This document shows positions 34,164 to 44,932 of a stretch of DNA of 64,000 bases, one piece after another. Under the pieces are notes generated by a model. The model did not search any database. It worked only from the letters and a program-made list of their open reading frames with translations, and had not been told where the DNA came from. Location: assembly GCA_947497985.1 (NCBI GenBank), contig CANMIX010000004.1, forward strand, positions 248,001 to 312,000, in the 5' to 3' direction. The position numbers and the translations under genes are program-made. Position 1 is the stretch's first letter, and every line of letters begins with the position of its first letter. The stretch is from an uncultured Paracoccaceae bacterium. Lineage in GTDB: Bacteria; Pseudomonadota; Alphaproteobacteria; Rhodobacterales; Rhodobacteraceae.

Positions 34164-34526
34164 ATGCAGGATCTCACAACGCGCATTACCGCTCTGTCTC
34201 GTCCCAACTTGCTGCTTCGCGCGGCCAAGTTCGGCTTACATAAATACTCGCGAAACAGGGACTTAAGGCGCATTCTTGGACAAGCTCAACGCCCTGGTTT
34301 GGCCGCTGGAGTGGTGCGCTTGTTAGATCTGGAACATGAGATGAATCACCATCGTCTGTGCGCCAGCCCGTCCTATAGCCACGCTCGGCACGTCGAGCTC
34401 CTCATTGCATTTATGTCAGAGGCACAGGCTTATTTGGCGTCCCAGCATGCAAAAAAGGACGGCCCTCCAATGAGAGAACCGCCCATGAATTTAACTTACT
34501 TGCAACGTGAGGCTGCTTTTACATGA
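34164..34526 (+). CDS. DUF6477-like small basic protein
   Basis: MQDLTTRITALSRPNLLLRAAKFGLHKYSRNRDLRRILGQ...; adjacent and divergent to the DUF6456-like gene. Confidence 0.65.
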   Translation: MQDLTTRITALSRPNLLLRAAKFGLHKYSRNRDLRRILGQAQRPGLAAGVVRLLDLEHEMNHHRLCASPSYSHARHVELLIAFMSEAQAYLASQHAKKDGPPMREPPMNLTYLQREAAFT

Positions 34527-36069
34527 AGGCGTCCGGCATGGAGGCTTTTTTGGCGGCCACATAGTCTTCAAGCGCCTGTTTGATCGCGGGATCAAGCGCT
34601 GGTTGTTGATAGGTCGCCATCAGATGATCGACGCGGTTCGTTGCCAACGTATAGGTATCGCGCGCACCTTCTTCTTCCCAAGTCTCGAAGGGCTTGTAAT
34701 CCAGCAGTTCTGATTTCCAGAACGCCGTTTTAAAGTTCGCCTGCGTATGCGCGCAGCCAAGATAGTGCCCACCCGGCCCCACTTCGCGGATCGCATCCAA
34801 CGCTTGCGCGTCTTCATCGACCGACACGCCTTTGGCAACCCCATGAAGGGTGCCAAGCTGATCTGCGTCCATTACGAATTTCTCAAAGTCAGCTACCAAT
34901 CCGCCTTCAAGCCAGCCACAAGAGTGCAGCATGAAATTCACCCCAGCCAACAAGCCCATATTCAGCGAGTTTGCAGTTTCATAGGCCGCTTGTGCATCGG
35001 GCAATTTTGAACCGCAGAATGAGCCGGCCGAGCGGAACGGCAGGTTCAAGCGGCGTGCCAGTTGCCCAGCGCCATATGTAACCAATGAGGCTTCGGGCGT
35101 ACCAAACGTCGGCGCTCCGGAGTTCATGTCAATCGACGAGACAAATGCGCCAAAGATCACCGGTGCGCCGGGGCGGATCAGCTGGCTATAGGCGACACCT
35201 GCCAGAACTTCGGCCAAAACTTGTGTCAAAGTGCCTGCGACCGACACCGGCGCCATCGCGCCCCCCACGATGAACGGCGAGACGATACAGGCCTGGTTGT
35301 TCTTGGCGTAAACCTCCAGCGCGCCCATCATCACGTCATCAAATGTCAGGGGCGAGTTGATGTTGATGAGCGAGGTCATCACGGTGTTTTCCTGCACGAA
35401 GTCCTTACCAAACAGGATTTCGCACATTTCAACACTGTCTTGCGCACGGCTGGGTTCTGTCACCGACCCCATAAAGGGTTTGTCGGACAGCGTCATATGC
35501 GCCAGCATCATATCCAAATGGCGTTTGTTCACCGGCACATCCGTCGGCTCACATACCGTGCCGCCCGAATGGTGCAGCCATTTGGACATATAGCCAAGTT
35601 TCACGAATTTTTGGAAATCATCCAACGTCGCGTAACGGCGTCCCCCTTTGGCATCGCGCACAAAGGGCGGACCATAGACGGGAGCCAGAACTAGGTTATT
35701 GCCACCAATAACAACGGATTTCTCCGGATTGCGCGCATGTTGGGTAAACTGGCTGGGCGCTGTTTCACACAGTTTGCGTGCCAGTCCGCGTGGAATACGC
35801 ACCCGCTCACCGTCGATCAGCGCACCCGCTTCGCGCCAACGTTCTAACGCTGCTGGGTTGTCGACAAAGTTTACACCAACCTCTTCCAACACGGTCTCCG
35901 CGTTGGCCTCGATTATCTGAAGCGCTTTTTCGTCCAGAACTTCGAAATTGGGCACATTGCGTTCGATGTACTTTGCGGTCTCGATCTTAACCGCAGTACG
36001 TTCGGCACGACGGGCGGCACCACCGCCTCCACGCGCCCGACGACGCGGCGCTTTTACAGCTTCAGCCAT
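34519..36069 (-). CDS. MttB-family (trimethylamine methyltransferase-like) protein, non-pyrrolysine
   Basis: FEVLDEKALQIIEANAETVLEEVGVNF...; ORF open with no in-frame TAG; start corrected to 36069. Confidence 0.9.
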   Translation of the reverse strand: MAEAVKAPRRRARGGGGAARRAERTAVKIETAKYIERNVPNFEVLDEKALQIIEANAETVLEEVGVNFVDNPAALERWREAGALIDGERVRIPRGLARKLCETAPSQFTQHARNPEKSVVIGGNNLVLAPVYGPPFVRDAKGGRRYATLDDFQKFVKLGYMSKWLHHSGGTVCEPTDVPVNKRHLDMMLAHMTLSDKPFMGSVTEPSRAQDSVEMCEILFGKDFVQENTVMTSLININSPLTFDDVMMGALEVYAKNNQACIVSPFIVGGAMAPVSVAGTLTQVLAEVLAGVAYSQLIRPGAPVIFGAFVSSIDMNSGAPTFGTPEASLVTYGAGQLARRLNLPFRSAGSFCGSKLPDAQAAYETANSLNMGLLAGVNFMLHSCGWLEGGLVADFEKFVMDADQLGTLHGVAKGVSVDEDAQALDAIREVGPGGHYLGCAHTQANFKTAFWKSELLDYKPFETWEEEGARDTYTLATNRVDHLMATYQQPALDPAIKQALEDYVAAKKASMPDAFM

Positions 36070-36318
36070 GTGTTTATCCTCAGCACAGGTCTTGTTGTTG
36101 ATCACGAGGTTACCCAACCCTTGCCCAACCACGCCGCGTGGAAGCGGCGGTTGCGGTTGAAAAGCGACATTCAGCGGCAAACCTGTCAAAGTTACGGGAT
36201 CAAAAAACCAGCCAACCGTCCATCTGTGCTAGGCTACAAACAAATCACCCCGCATTAATTCCGGCATTGCCTTCCCTTCACCCTTGCGAAACGGAGCTTT
36301 TCCGCCTATGGCCCAGCC

Positions 36319-37878
36319 ATGACAGAGACATCCCATGACCGCCTTCTTATCATCGACTTTGGCAGCCAGGTAACGCAGCTGATTGCGCGTCGCTTGCGCG
36401 AGCTGAATGTCTATTGTGAAATCCACCCCTATCAGAACGTCACGATGGCGTTTGTGCGCAGCTTCGCGCCCAAGGCCGTGATCCTCTCTGGTGGACCAGA
36501 CAGTGTGACCCGCGAAGGATCGCCGCGCGCGCCGCAAGAGATCTTTGACTATGGCGTGCCAATCCTTGGCATATGCTATGGCCAACAGACCATGATGACC
36601 CAATTGGGCGGCAAGGTCGAAAGCGGCCATGGCACCGCTGAATTCGGCCGCGCCTTTGTGACCCCACAGAATTCGCTGGATATTCTGGATGGCTGGTTCG
36701 CGGACGGCGATGAGCAGGTCTGGATGAGCCATGGTGACCACGTGTCCCAGATTGCGCCCGGGTTTGAGGTCTATGGCACCTCCCCCAATGCGCCCTATGC
36801 AATTACCGCGGATGTATCGCGCCACTTCTACGCGGTGCAGTTCCACCCCGAAGTGCACCACACCCCCAACGGTGCCAAACTGTACGAGAACTTTGTCAAA
36901 CTGGCCGGGTTCGAAGGCGATTGGACCATGGGTGCCTACCGCGAGATCATGATCGAGAAGATCCGCGAGCAAGTTGGCGACAAACAGGTGATCTGTGGCC
37001 TCTCTGGTGGCGTCGACAGCTCGGTTGCGGCCGTGTTGATCCACGAGGCCATCGGCGACCAGCTGACCTGTGTGTTTGTCGATCACGGGTTGCTGCGTAA
37101 AGGTGAGGCCGAAGAGGTCGTCACCATGTTCCGTGACAACTACAACATGCGTCTGATCCATGCGGACGAACAGGAACTGTTCCTGGGCGAGCTGGACGGT
37201 CAATCCGATCCAGAGACCAAGCGCAAGATCATCGGCAAGCTGTTCATCGACGTGTTCCAGAAACATGCCGACACCATTGATGGTGCCGAGTTCCTGGCGC
37301 AAGGCACGCTCTACCCGGATGTGATTGAATCCGTTTCTTTCTCAGGTGGTCCTTCGGTCACCATCAAATCGCACCACAATGTGGGTGGCCTGCCTGAAAA
37401 GATGGGTCTGAAGCTGGTCGAACCTCTGCGGGAACTGTTCAAGGATGAGGTTCGCGCTTTGGGGCGCGAGCTGGGTCTGCCTGCCAGCTTCATCGGCCGT
37501 CACCCCTTCCCCGGCCCCGGTCTGGCAATTCGCTGCCCGGGTGAGATCACCCGTGAAAAACTGGATATCCTGCGCGAGGCTGACGCGGTCTATATCGACC
37601 AGATCCGCAAACACGGTCTGTATGATCAGATCTGGCAAGCCTTTGTCGCCATCCTGCCCGTGCGCACCGTGGGTGTTATGGGCGACGGTCGCACCTATGA
37701 TTATGCCTGCGCCCTGCGTGCGGTGACGTCAGTTGATGGGATGACCGCCGATTACTATCCGTTCACCCATGAGTTCCTAGGTGAGACCGCAACCCGGATC
37801 ATCAACGAGGTCAAAGGCATCAACCGTTGTACCTATGACATCACCTCGAAACCTCCGGGAACGATTGAATGGGAATAA
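36319..37878 (+). CDS. guaA: GMP synthase (glutamine-hydrolysing)
   Basis: [83 protein letters not shown]-terminus. Confidence 0.98.
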   Translation: MTETSHDRLLIIDFGSQVTQLIARRLRELNVYCEIHPYQNVTMAFVRSFAPKAVILSGGPDSVTREGSPRAPQEIFDYGVPILGICYGQQTMMTQLGGKVESGHGTAEFGRAFVTPQNSLDILDGWFADGDEQVWMSHGDHVSQIAPGFEVYGTSPNAPYAITADVSRHFYAVQFHPEVHHTPNGAKLYENFVKLAGFEGDWTMGAYREIMIEKIREQVGDKQVICGLSGGVDSSVAAVLIHEAIGDQLTCVFVDHGLLRKGEAEEVVTMFRDNYNMRLIHADEQELFLGELDGQSDPETKRKIIGKLFIDVFQKHADTIDGAEFLAQGTLYPDVIESVSFSGGPSVTIKSHHNVGGLPEKMGLKLVEPLRELFKDEVRALGRELGLPASFIGRHPFPGPGLAIRCPGEITREKLDILREADAVYIDQIRKHGLYDQIWQAFVAILPVRTVGVMGDGRTYDYACALRAVTSVDGMTADYYPFTHEFLGETATRIINEVKGINRCTYDITSKPPGTIEWE

Positions 37879-37900
37879 GGCATTTTTTACCTTATTGATC

Positions 37901-37930
37901 AAAGGCCGGAGCATTGCTTCGGCCTTTTTA
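37901..37930 (+). terminator. Rho-independent terminator after guaA
   Basis: aaaggccgga-gcattgc-ttcggccttttt. Confidence 0.85.
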
Positions 37931-37950
37931 AGTTCTGTTGGAGAACACAA

Positions 37951-38238
37951 ATGCGCGTTATGCTGTCCGGATACATTGATGTCCCAATCCCAGAGCTTTC
38001 GGCCGTTGAAACGGCCTTGGAAGAACACATCACGCAGACACTCGCCGAGCCCGGCTGTCTGTCATTTGACGTCACGCCACATCCCGAAATTGAGGGCCGT
38101 TTCGTGGTTCGCGAAACCTTTACAGATGACGCCGCATTCGACCATCATCAATCTCGTACCAAGGCCTCTGTGTGGGCAGATGTGACCCGAAACTGCGAAC
38201 GTAATTACGAAATTTCGCGACAGGCCTCTGATCTCTAA
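37951..38238 (+). CDS. Antibiotic biosynthesis monooxygenase (ABM)-family protein / putative quinol monooxygenase
   Basis: 95 aa; AEPGCLSFDVTPHPEIEGRFVVRETFTDDAAFDHHQSRTKASVWADVT. Confidence 0.85.
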   Translation: MRVMLSGYIDVPIPELSAVETALEEHITQTLAEPGCLSFDVTPHPEIEGRFVVRETFTDDAAFDHHQSRTKASVWADVTRNCERNYEISRQASDL

Positions 38239-38341
38239 AATTTGACCGAAATGTCGAGCCAAAGCGCCACAGTTCGTTAACAGAAAAATCAATATCGCTA
38301 TGCCATACCCAAAGGGCAGAATGCCTTCTTGGAGATGTGAT

Positions 38342-39841
38342 ATGATAATTTGTCATCCGCAAAAGATGATCTTCCTGAAAACAAAACAGGTCGGCGGAAC
38401 CTCATTTGAAATTGCGCTGTCTAAATTTTGCGGGCCAGATTGCGTTATCACTCCCATTAGCACAGACGACGAAGAGACTAGGGCTGCGCTCGGCTTTCGG
38501 GGGTCACAAAATTTCGCGAACACGACTTGGCCTGACGGGACACAAACGCAGGGTCACTTCAACAACCACATTTCTGCAAAAAATGCGCATGCGTTGATAC
38601 CTGCCGAGATCTGGAACAACTACAAGATTGTCTCAATTGTCCGAGATCCGTTTGACGCTATGGTCTCACAGTTTTACTGGATAAAACGGCTGCACCCTAA
38701 CGAGATGGACTTTGGCAAATTCACCTATATCCATCGCAGATACTTAATGGAAAACAATGATATCGCGCCGCTAGATGGTCCGCTCAGCCCTGATGTCTTT
38801 CTGCGCTACGAGCACCTAGAAGAAGACATTACCGCGCTGGGTATTGACGGTCTGTTGGAGACCTTCAAAGACATCAAATGTAAATCCAACCTACGCGCGA
38901 GCAAAAGTAGCACCAAAGAGATATATCAACAATTTCCCGACGCCGCTGACATCGTCGCGCGCCAATGTCCCGATGAAATTGCAAAGTTCGGCTACGCTTC
39001 ACCGCTTCCGCCAAAAGCGCGCTTCACCAGCTCAGAAACGCCAAACAAGACCGATTTTATTTTCACCCTATCGGCCGGGCGATCGGGTACTTCGTGGATG
39101 TCGAAATTTCTCGGAGAGAATCTTGACACCAGATCAGTACACGAACCTTTGGGCCTTGATGACTTTGGCACCCAAATGCCTGAGATCAGCACGATGCGGA
39201 CATTCAACGATGTCGGGATGGAGCGCAGCGTTCGCGATTTCTGGAACCGCAAACTCTCCTCGCTCAACGCTCCATATGCAGAAAGCAACCATACGCTTGG
39301 CAAATGTGGCCTGATCGAAGCGCTTGCGGAAAGTGACATGGCTGATCGCACGACTATTGTGGTTTTGCGTCGCGATCTGGTCAAACAATGCGTCAGCTAT
39401 ATCAACCGTAACGACTTTTCGAACATCGGATTGGTTTGGCAGTTCTATCTCAGTCCGCAATATCGCAATAATATCGTGAAAGGCACCCCATTCATGCAAT
39501 TGGGGCCTGTCGGCTATGCGATCTGGTACTGCTTTGAGATGGAAGCGCGCTATGCATACTACCTGATGAAATACGCAGATCGGTTGAATTTTGTGGAAGT
39601 AAAGCTGGAAGAAATCACAAAACCGGACGGTGCACGAGAATTTCTGCGTTCACTGGGCCAAGACAGTGACCCTATTCTACCTGAAAAGGCCAATGCTAAC
39701 AAAATACAGAGCCAGCCCGCTTTGGAAGAGGAAGTGCGCACCTTTATGGACCGGCAAGAGTTCGATGCCTATGCGCTTGCCGCGGGATATCTAAAAGCGG
39801 AACGTGACTTGTCGAAACCGCCATTCGTTTTCGCGGCGTAG
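38342..39841 (+). CDS. Two-domain sulfotransferase-like protein
   Basis: N-domain MIICHPQKMIFLKTKQVGGTSFEIAL and C-domain DFIFTLSAGRSGTSWMSKFLGENL, both resembling PAPS-binding loops; start corrected to 38342. Confidence 0.75.
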   Translation: MIICHPQKMIFLKTKQVGGTSFEIALSKFCGPDCVITPISTDDEETRAALGFRGSQNFANTTWPDGTQTQGHFNNHISAKNAHALIPAEIWNNYKIVSIVRDPFDAMVSQFYWIKRLHPNEMDFGKFTYIHRRYLMENNDIAPLDGPLSPDVFLRYEHLEEDITALGIDGLLETFKDIKCKSNLRASKSSTKEIYQQFPDAADIVARQCPDEIAKFGYASPLPPKARFTSSETPNKTDFIFTLSAGRSGTSWMSKFLGENLDTRSVHEPLGLDDFGTQMPEISTMRTFNDVGMERSVRDFWNRKLSSLNAPYAESNHTLGKCGLIEALAESDMADRTTIVVLRRDLVKQCVSYINRNDFSNIGLVWQFYLSPQYRNNIVKGTPFMQLGPVGYAIWYCFEMEARYAYYLMKYADRLNFVEVKLEEITKPDGAREFLRSLGQDSDPILPEKANANKIQSQPALEEEVRTFMDRQEFDAYALAAGYLKAERDLSKPPFVFAA

Positions 39842-39913
39842 GCACGCTTCACGGTTCTTACTTGACCCCACATTGGAATCGAGGCCTTCCTTGCGCGTAA
39901 GGGAGGGCCCATT

Positions 39914-40786
39914 ATGCGTGCCATATCAAACATCGGACAAACCATCGCTTGGATGACCGGGGCGATTGTGTCTTTTTCCGTGATGGCCGTCGCTGGACGC
40001 GAGATCGGGGATGTTCATGACACGTTTGAGATCATGATGTTTCGCAGTCTCGTGGGGCTGATGATTGTCGCAATTGCGCTCACCTTTACACGGCAATGGC
40101 GAACAATTTCCCACAAGAACCTTGGCACCCACATGATGCGCAACGCAGCGCATTTTACGGGCCAGAACCTTTGGTTTTTTGCGATAACCCTTGCGCCTTT
40201 GGCACAGGTCTTTGCGCTGGAGTTTACTTCACCGCTGTGGGCGATGTTCCTTGCACCCTTCCTGTTGAGCGAACGGATCACCAAATTGCAACTAACCGCG
40301 GCGTTGATTGGCTTTACCGGCGTCTTGATGGTTACACGCCCCGGCGTCGGCGAGATGTCATTGGGCGTGCCAGCCGCGGCGGCATCCGCAGTTTTCTTTG
40401 CCCTGACGGGGTTACTGACCAAACGGTTGACCAAAGTTGAAAGCGTCGCATCCATCATGTTCTGGCTGACATTGATGCAGCTTGTCCTGGGTGTGATGGG
40501 CGTTGGATATGACGGGGACGTCGTCTGGCCAACAGCGCAAACCTGGCCCTGGTTGGTGTTGATCGGCATGGGCGGGGTCTGTGCGCATTTCTGCCTGTCC
40601 AGCGCGCTGGCGCTTTCCCCTATTGCGGTGGTGATGCCCATAGACTTTACCCGCCTGCCCGCCATCGCAATTGTTGGGGCAGTCTTATACAGCGAAGCCT
40701 TGGATGCTTGGATAATTTGTGGCGCGGCCATAATTTTCATAGGAAATTACATGAATATTATGTCTGCCCGTCTTCAAAAGACGTAA
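39914..40786 (+). CDS. EamA/DMT-family transporter
   Basis: 10-TM-like hydrophobic protein with two EamA-like halves. Confidence 0.9.
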   Translation: MRAISNIGQTIAWMTGAIVSFSVMAVAGREIGDVHDTFEIMMFRSLVGLMIVAIALTFTRQWRTISHKNLGTHMMRNAAHFTGQNLWFFAITLAPLAQVFALEFTSPLWAMFLAPFLLSERITKLQLTAALIGFTGVLMVTRPGVGEMSLGVPAAAASAVFFALTGLLTKRLTKVESVASIMFWLTLMQLVLGVMGVGYDGDVVWPTAQTWPWLVLIGMGGVCAHFCLSSALALSPIAVVMPIDFTRLPAIAIVGAVLYSEALDAWIICGAAIIFIGNYMNIMSARLQKT

Positions 40787-40905
40787 CGAAACATTCATAA
40801 CACCTGTATCTTCACCCTGGGTTAGCGTTGATCGCGCGCGTTTTCGCGAAATAGCTTCGTAAAACGTCGTCCCTACCACGGGGCGGCGTCTAGGGAGGAA
40901 CATCT

Positions 40906-42012
40906 ATGAAAACGAGTACGCTCGGCGTGGTTGCGCCGGTCACTTTTCTGCAATTTGCATCCAGCGCTTGGGCCGCAGGTTTGGATCGCACAAATCAGCC
41001 AATTGGTATCCTGTTTGAAGAGGGGAATTATGTCGAGTTCTCCTTTGGCCGCACAGATCCTACGGGTCACGGCGTGGATACCGGGTTCAATACGGACACC
41101 GGCGATGTCTTGGGCGGGTTCAATTTGCCGGGTGCCGGGATCAAATTGCAACTGACCGACAAGCTGTCGGCGGCGTTGATTTACGACAAACCCTGGGGCG
41201 CTAATACCGCGTTTCCCGGCGCCGTTGGCGACACGACCTCAATGTTGGGTGGCACGCGTGCTTTTGCAGAATCCGATGCGCTGACCGGTATTCTGCGCTA
41301 TAAGTTCAACGAGACCTGGAGCGTCCATGGCGGTCTGCGCTATCAGGAAATCGCCGGGAACATCACGTTAAGCGGCCTCGCCTATGGGCCTGCAAACGGA
41401 TATGACGTCGCGCTTGAGCGCGATGGCGGTACTGGATGGCTGGTCGGTGGCGCCTATGAGCGTCCTGAGATCGCGATGCGGCTAGCCGTCACCTATAACT
41501 CTGAGGTGGATCACAATTTCCGCTCGCATGAGAATATCGCCCCCGGCGTCACCAGCATAACCGAGGCCACAACGGCACAATCGCTGAACGTAGATTTTCA
41601 AACCGGTATTGCGCCTAAAACCTTGCTTTTGGCCAATATTCGCTGGGCGGATCATACCGTGACCGACCTTGTGCCCGCGGCATTGGGCAGTGATCTGATC
41701 AATCTGGACGATGCTGTGACCTATTCGATTGGGCTCGCGCATCGGTTCAACCAGCATTGGGCGGGCTCTGTGTCCTTTGCCTATGACGATGTGCACGGTG
41801 ACGATGTGGTCTCTCCGTTGTCGCCGGTGCATGGGTATCGGGCAATCACCCTGGGTCTGCGGTATGAGAAAGACAATATGCGGATCTCTGGTGGGATCAG
41901 GTACAGCAAACTTGGTGATGCGCTGGCCGCCCCAGGCGGTGGTGCGGTACGGGCCCGTTTCGACGACAGCGATGCCGTAAGTGTCGGCGTCAAGGTTGGC
42001 TTTTCCTTCTGA
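40906..42012 (+). CDS. Outer-membrane FadL/OmpP1/TodX-family protein
   Basis: Signal peptide ending SSAWA; beta-barrel-like alternating pattern; C-terminal Phe (VGVKVGFSF). Confidence 0.85.
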   Translation: MKTSTLGVVAPVTFLQFASSAWAAGLDRTNQPIGILFEEGNYVEFSFGRTDPTGHGVDTGFNTDTGDVLGGFNLPGAGIKLQLTDKLSAALIYDKPWGANTAFPGAVGDTTSMLGGTRAFAESDALTGILRYKFNETWSVHGGLRYQEIAGNITLSGLAYGPANGYDVALERDGGTGWLVGGAYERPEIAMRLAVTYNSEVDHNFRSHENIAPGVTSITEATTAQSLNVDFQTGIAPKTLLLANIRWADHTVTDLVPAALGSDLINLDDAVTYSIGLAHRFNQHWAGSVSFAYDDVHGDDVVSPLSPVHGYRAITLGLRYEKDNMRISGGIRYSKLGDALAAPGGGAVRARFDDSDAVSVGVKVGFSF

Positions 42013-42114
42013 CATCGCCGAAATCCGGCTGTGTTTTTCGCCTATTCCCAGCCGGGCAAGCATTGACCGACGCAGCGCCGCTGGATAGCTAGTTCTGAAA
42101 TCAACAGGAACCAG

Positions 42115-42984
42115 ATGTCGATGCTTTACCCTACTGCACAGGCCTGGCGCGCAGCGCCCCACAAGCGGATTTTGTTTTTTGGCATGTCAGGTCTGGGCAA
42201 GACCTATGTCTCCAATATCCTGCGCGGAGCGGGTCGCTGGTTCCATTACTCGATCGATTACCGCATCGGCACCCGGTATATGGGTGAATTCATTGCCGAC
42301 AATGCCAAGGCCGAAGCCATGAAGGTCCCCTTCCTGCGGGATCTTTTGCTGACGGATTCGATCTATATCGGTTCAAACATCAGTTTTGAGAACCTGACAC
42401 CTGTTGCAGCCTATCTGGGCAAGCCCGGCAACCCGGATTTGGGCGGGCTGCGGATGGATGAATACCGTACGCGCCAGGAGCAGTTCCGCCAGGCTGAGAT
42501 CCGTGCGCTGATGGATACCGAATACTTCATCAATCGCTCGCAGACGCTTTATGATTATCCAAACTTCATCTGCGACACCGGCGGGTCGATCTGTGAATGG
42601 GTGGACGCCGATGATCCCAATGATCCGATCCTGACGGAACTGTCGAAACAGACGCTGATGATCTGGATCAAAGGCGATGACGACCATACCGAAGAACTGG
42701 TGCGCCGCTTTGACCGCGCGCCCAAGCCAATGTCGTACCAGCCCGAATTCCTGGCGCGCAGCTGGGATGCCTATCTTGCCGAACAAGGTTTGGCCGAAGA
42801 TGCGGTGAACCCGGATGCATTTATCCGCTGGACCTATGCACAAGCCCTGGCACATCGCCAACCCCGATATGCTGCCATGGCCAAGAACTGGGGCATCACG
42901 GTTACCGCTAGTGAAATAAGTCAGGTAAAATCCGAAACGGATTTCGAGAACTTGATCGCCAAAGCCCTTGAGGATCAAGGCTAA
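42115..42984 (+). CDS. P-loop ATPase-like protein of unknown function
   Basis: Walker A RILFFGMSGLGKTYVSNIL; conserved acidic segments; no family confidently assigned. Confidence 0.75.
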   Translation: MSMLYPTAQAWRAAPHKRILFFGMSGLGKTYVSNILRGAGRWFHYSIDYRIGTRYMGEFIADNAKAEAMKVPFLRDLLLTDSIYIGSNISFENLTPVAAYLGKPGNPDLGGLRMDEYRTRQEQFRQAEIRALMDTEYFINRSQTLYDYPNFICDTGGSICEWVDADDPNDPILTELSKQTLMIWIKGDDDHTEELVRRFDRAPKPMSYQPEFLARSWDAYLAEQGLAEDAVNPDAFIRWTYAQALAHRQPRYAAMAKNWGITVTASEISQVKSETDFENLIAKALEDQG

Positions 42985-43032
42985 GCTGCCTATTTTCCGA
43001 TCTCTGAACACATTCAAAAGGACCCTGATCCA

Positions 43033-43971
43033 ATGCCCATCAAGATCCCATCTGATCTCCCAGCCTTCGACGTTCTGACGAACGAGGGCGTGATGGTCAT
43101 GTCCCCGGATCAGGCGGCGCGTCAGGACATTCGCCCGATAAAGATCGCGCTTTTGAATTTGATGCCGAAAAAGATCCAGACAGAGAACCAATTCGCCCGT
43201 TTGATTGGCGCAACACCGTTGCAAATCGAGCTGACGCTGATCCGGATGAGCGAGCATAAGACCAAAACCACAGCCGCTGCCCATATGGCCGAGTTCTATC
43301 GGCCGTTTCAGGAGGTAAAGGACCAGAAGTTCGACGGGTTGATCATCACCGGCGCGCCGATCGAACATCTGGCGTTTGAAGACGTGACCTATTGGGACGA
43401 GCTGCGCGAGATCTTTGACTGGACCCAGACCAATGTACATTCCACCTTTGGGGTGTGTTGGGGTGGCATGGCGATGATCAATTATTTCCACGGTGTGGAC
43501 AAACACATGTTGGACGCCAAGTATTTTGGCTGCTACCGGCACCAGAATATGGCCCCAGCCTCGCCTTATCTGCGGGGGTTCTCGGACGAATGCACGATCC
43601 CCGTCAGCCGCTGGACCGAGATCCTCCAGGACGAGGTCGATACACGCCCTGGATTGCGCACCCTACTGTCCAGCCCCGAGGTCGGCCCTTGCCTAATTGA
43701 AGACCCCAAACACCGGGCGCTGTATATCTTCAATCACTTTGAGTACGACAGCGACACGCTCAAACAGGAATACGATCGCGATGCCTCCAAGGGCACGCCG
43801 GTTGATGTTCCGGTCAACTATTATCCGGATGACGACCCAAGCCGCGCGCCGTTGAACAGATGGCGCAGCCACGCACATCTTTTGTATGGCAATTGGATCA
43901 GCGAGCTGTATCAAACCACCACATTTGATATTTCCAAGATCGGCCAAGAAAGCACAGACCTGCGCGCATAA
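43033..43971 (+). CDS. metA: Homoserine O-acyltransferase (MetA family)
   Basis: [31 protein letters not shown]; catalytic Cys in [10 protein letters not shown]. Confidence 0.95.
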   Translation: MPIKIPSDLPAFDVLTNEGVMVMSPDQAARQDIRPIKIALLNLMPKKIQTENQFARLIGATPLQIELTLIRMSEHKTKTTAAAHMAEFYRPFQEVKDQKFDGLIITGAPIEHLAFEDVTYWDELREIFDWTQTNVHSTFGVCWGGMAMINYFHGVDKHMLDAKYFGCYRHQNMAPASPYLRGFSDECTIPVSRWTEILQDEVDTRPGLRTLLSSPEVGPCLIEDPKHRALYIFNHFEYDSDTLKQEYDRDASKGTPVDVPVNYYPDDDPSRAPLNRWRSHAHLLYGNWISELYQTTTFDISKIGQESTDLRA

Positions 43972-44062
43972 GCGGTTGTCTGTCGCCACATTTACCATGC
44001 GAGGGTTTCCCTTTCCCCCTCGCATGGGCTAACCTTGAGCCTTGAAAACAGGAGATTTTACC

Positions 44063-44932
44063 ATGTCCCTGCCGTTTGATGGCGCCATCAGTAAGTTCTA
44101 TAAAAACGACGCACCAAAAGCGGTGCACACGGCGATCAAATCGGCAGAGAAAGGTCAAATCCTAAGCCCCACATATCCCTACCCCGAACGAATGCGGCGC
44201 AAGGATTATGAGGCCGCGATCGAAAATCTTCAGATCGAACTGGTCAAAATGCAGGCCTCCATCAAAGCACAGGGGCATCGGGTTGCCATTGTATTTGAAG
44301 GACGCGATGCCGCCGGAAAAGGCGGCACAATCAAGCGGTTCCGTGAAAACCTTAATCCACGCGGCGCCCGTATTGTTGCCTTGTCAAAACCGTCCGAGGC
44401 AGAGCAGACACAATGGTACTTCCAGCGATACATAGCCCATCTGCCGGCCGCCGGTGAAATCACGTTCTTTGACCGCAGCTGGTACAACCGCGGCGTTGTC
44501 GAAAAGGTTTTTGGCTTTTGCAGTGACGACCAGCGGGAACGGTTTTTCCATCAAGTTGGCGCATTTGAAGAAGCGCTGGTGGACGATGGGATCAAACTGT
44601 TCAAATTCTGGCTGAACGTGGGACGCGCCGAACAGCTGCGCCGGTTTATGGATCGTGAAGGTGATCCGCTAAAACAATGGAAGCTGAGCCCGATCGACGT
44701 AAAGGGTTTGGCCAAATGGGACGCCTACTCCACCGCGATCAAAGAGACGTTGACCCGCAGCCACTCTGACATTGCCCCTTGGACGATTGTGCGATCTGAC
44801 GACAAACGCCGTGCGCGTTTGGCCGCGATTTGCACAGTTCTAAGCCAGGTAGATTACGACAATAAAGACGCAGACGCCCTTGGCTTTTGTGACGACCAGA
44901 TCTGCGGCGGACCGGATCTTTGGGATGGCTAA
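44063..44932 (+). CDS. ppk2: Polyphosphate kinase 2
   Basis: [52 protein letters not shown]; start corrected to 44063. Confidence 0.95.
   Translation: MSLPFDGAISKFYKNDAPKAVHTAIKSAEKGQILSPTYPYPERMRRKDYEAAIENLQIELVKMQASIKAQGHRVAIVFEGRDAAGKGGTIKRFRENLNPRGARIVALSKPSEAEQTQWYFQRYIAHLPAAGEITFFDRSWYNRGVVEKVFGFCSDDQRERFFHQVGAFEEALVDDGIKLFKFWLNVGRAEQLRRFMDREGDPLKQWKLSPIDVKGLAKWDAYSTAIKETLTRSHSDIAPWTIVRSDDKRRARLAAICTVLSQVDYDNKDADALGFCDDQICGGPDLWDG

Noticed and set aside
34519-36069. Pyrrolysine-containing MttB
   Set aside because: No in-frame amber codon and no pyl genes seen in the window.
36229-37302. 357-aa minus ORF
   Set aside because: Antisense to guaA, a full-length housekeeping gene; typical GC-rich shadow ORF.
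42373-43542. 389-aa minus ORF spanning two + genes
   Set aside because: Antisense to the P-loop ATPase gene and metA; crosses their intergenic gap, so an artefact of low stop-codon frequency.
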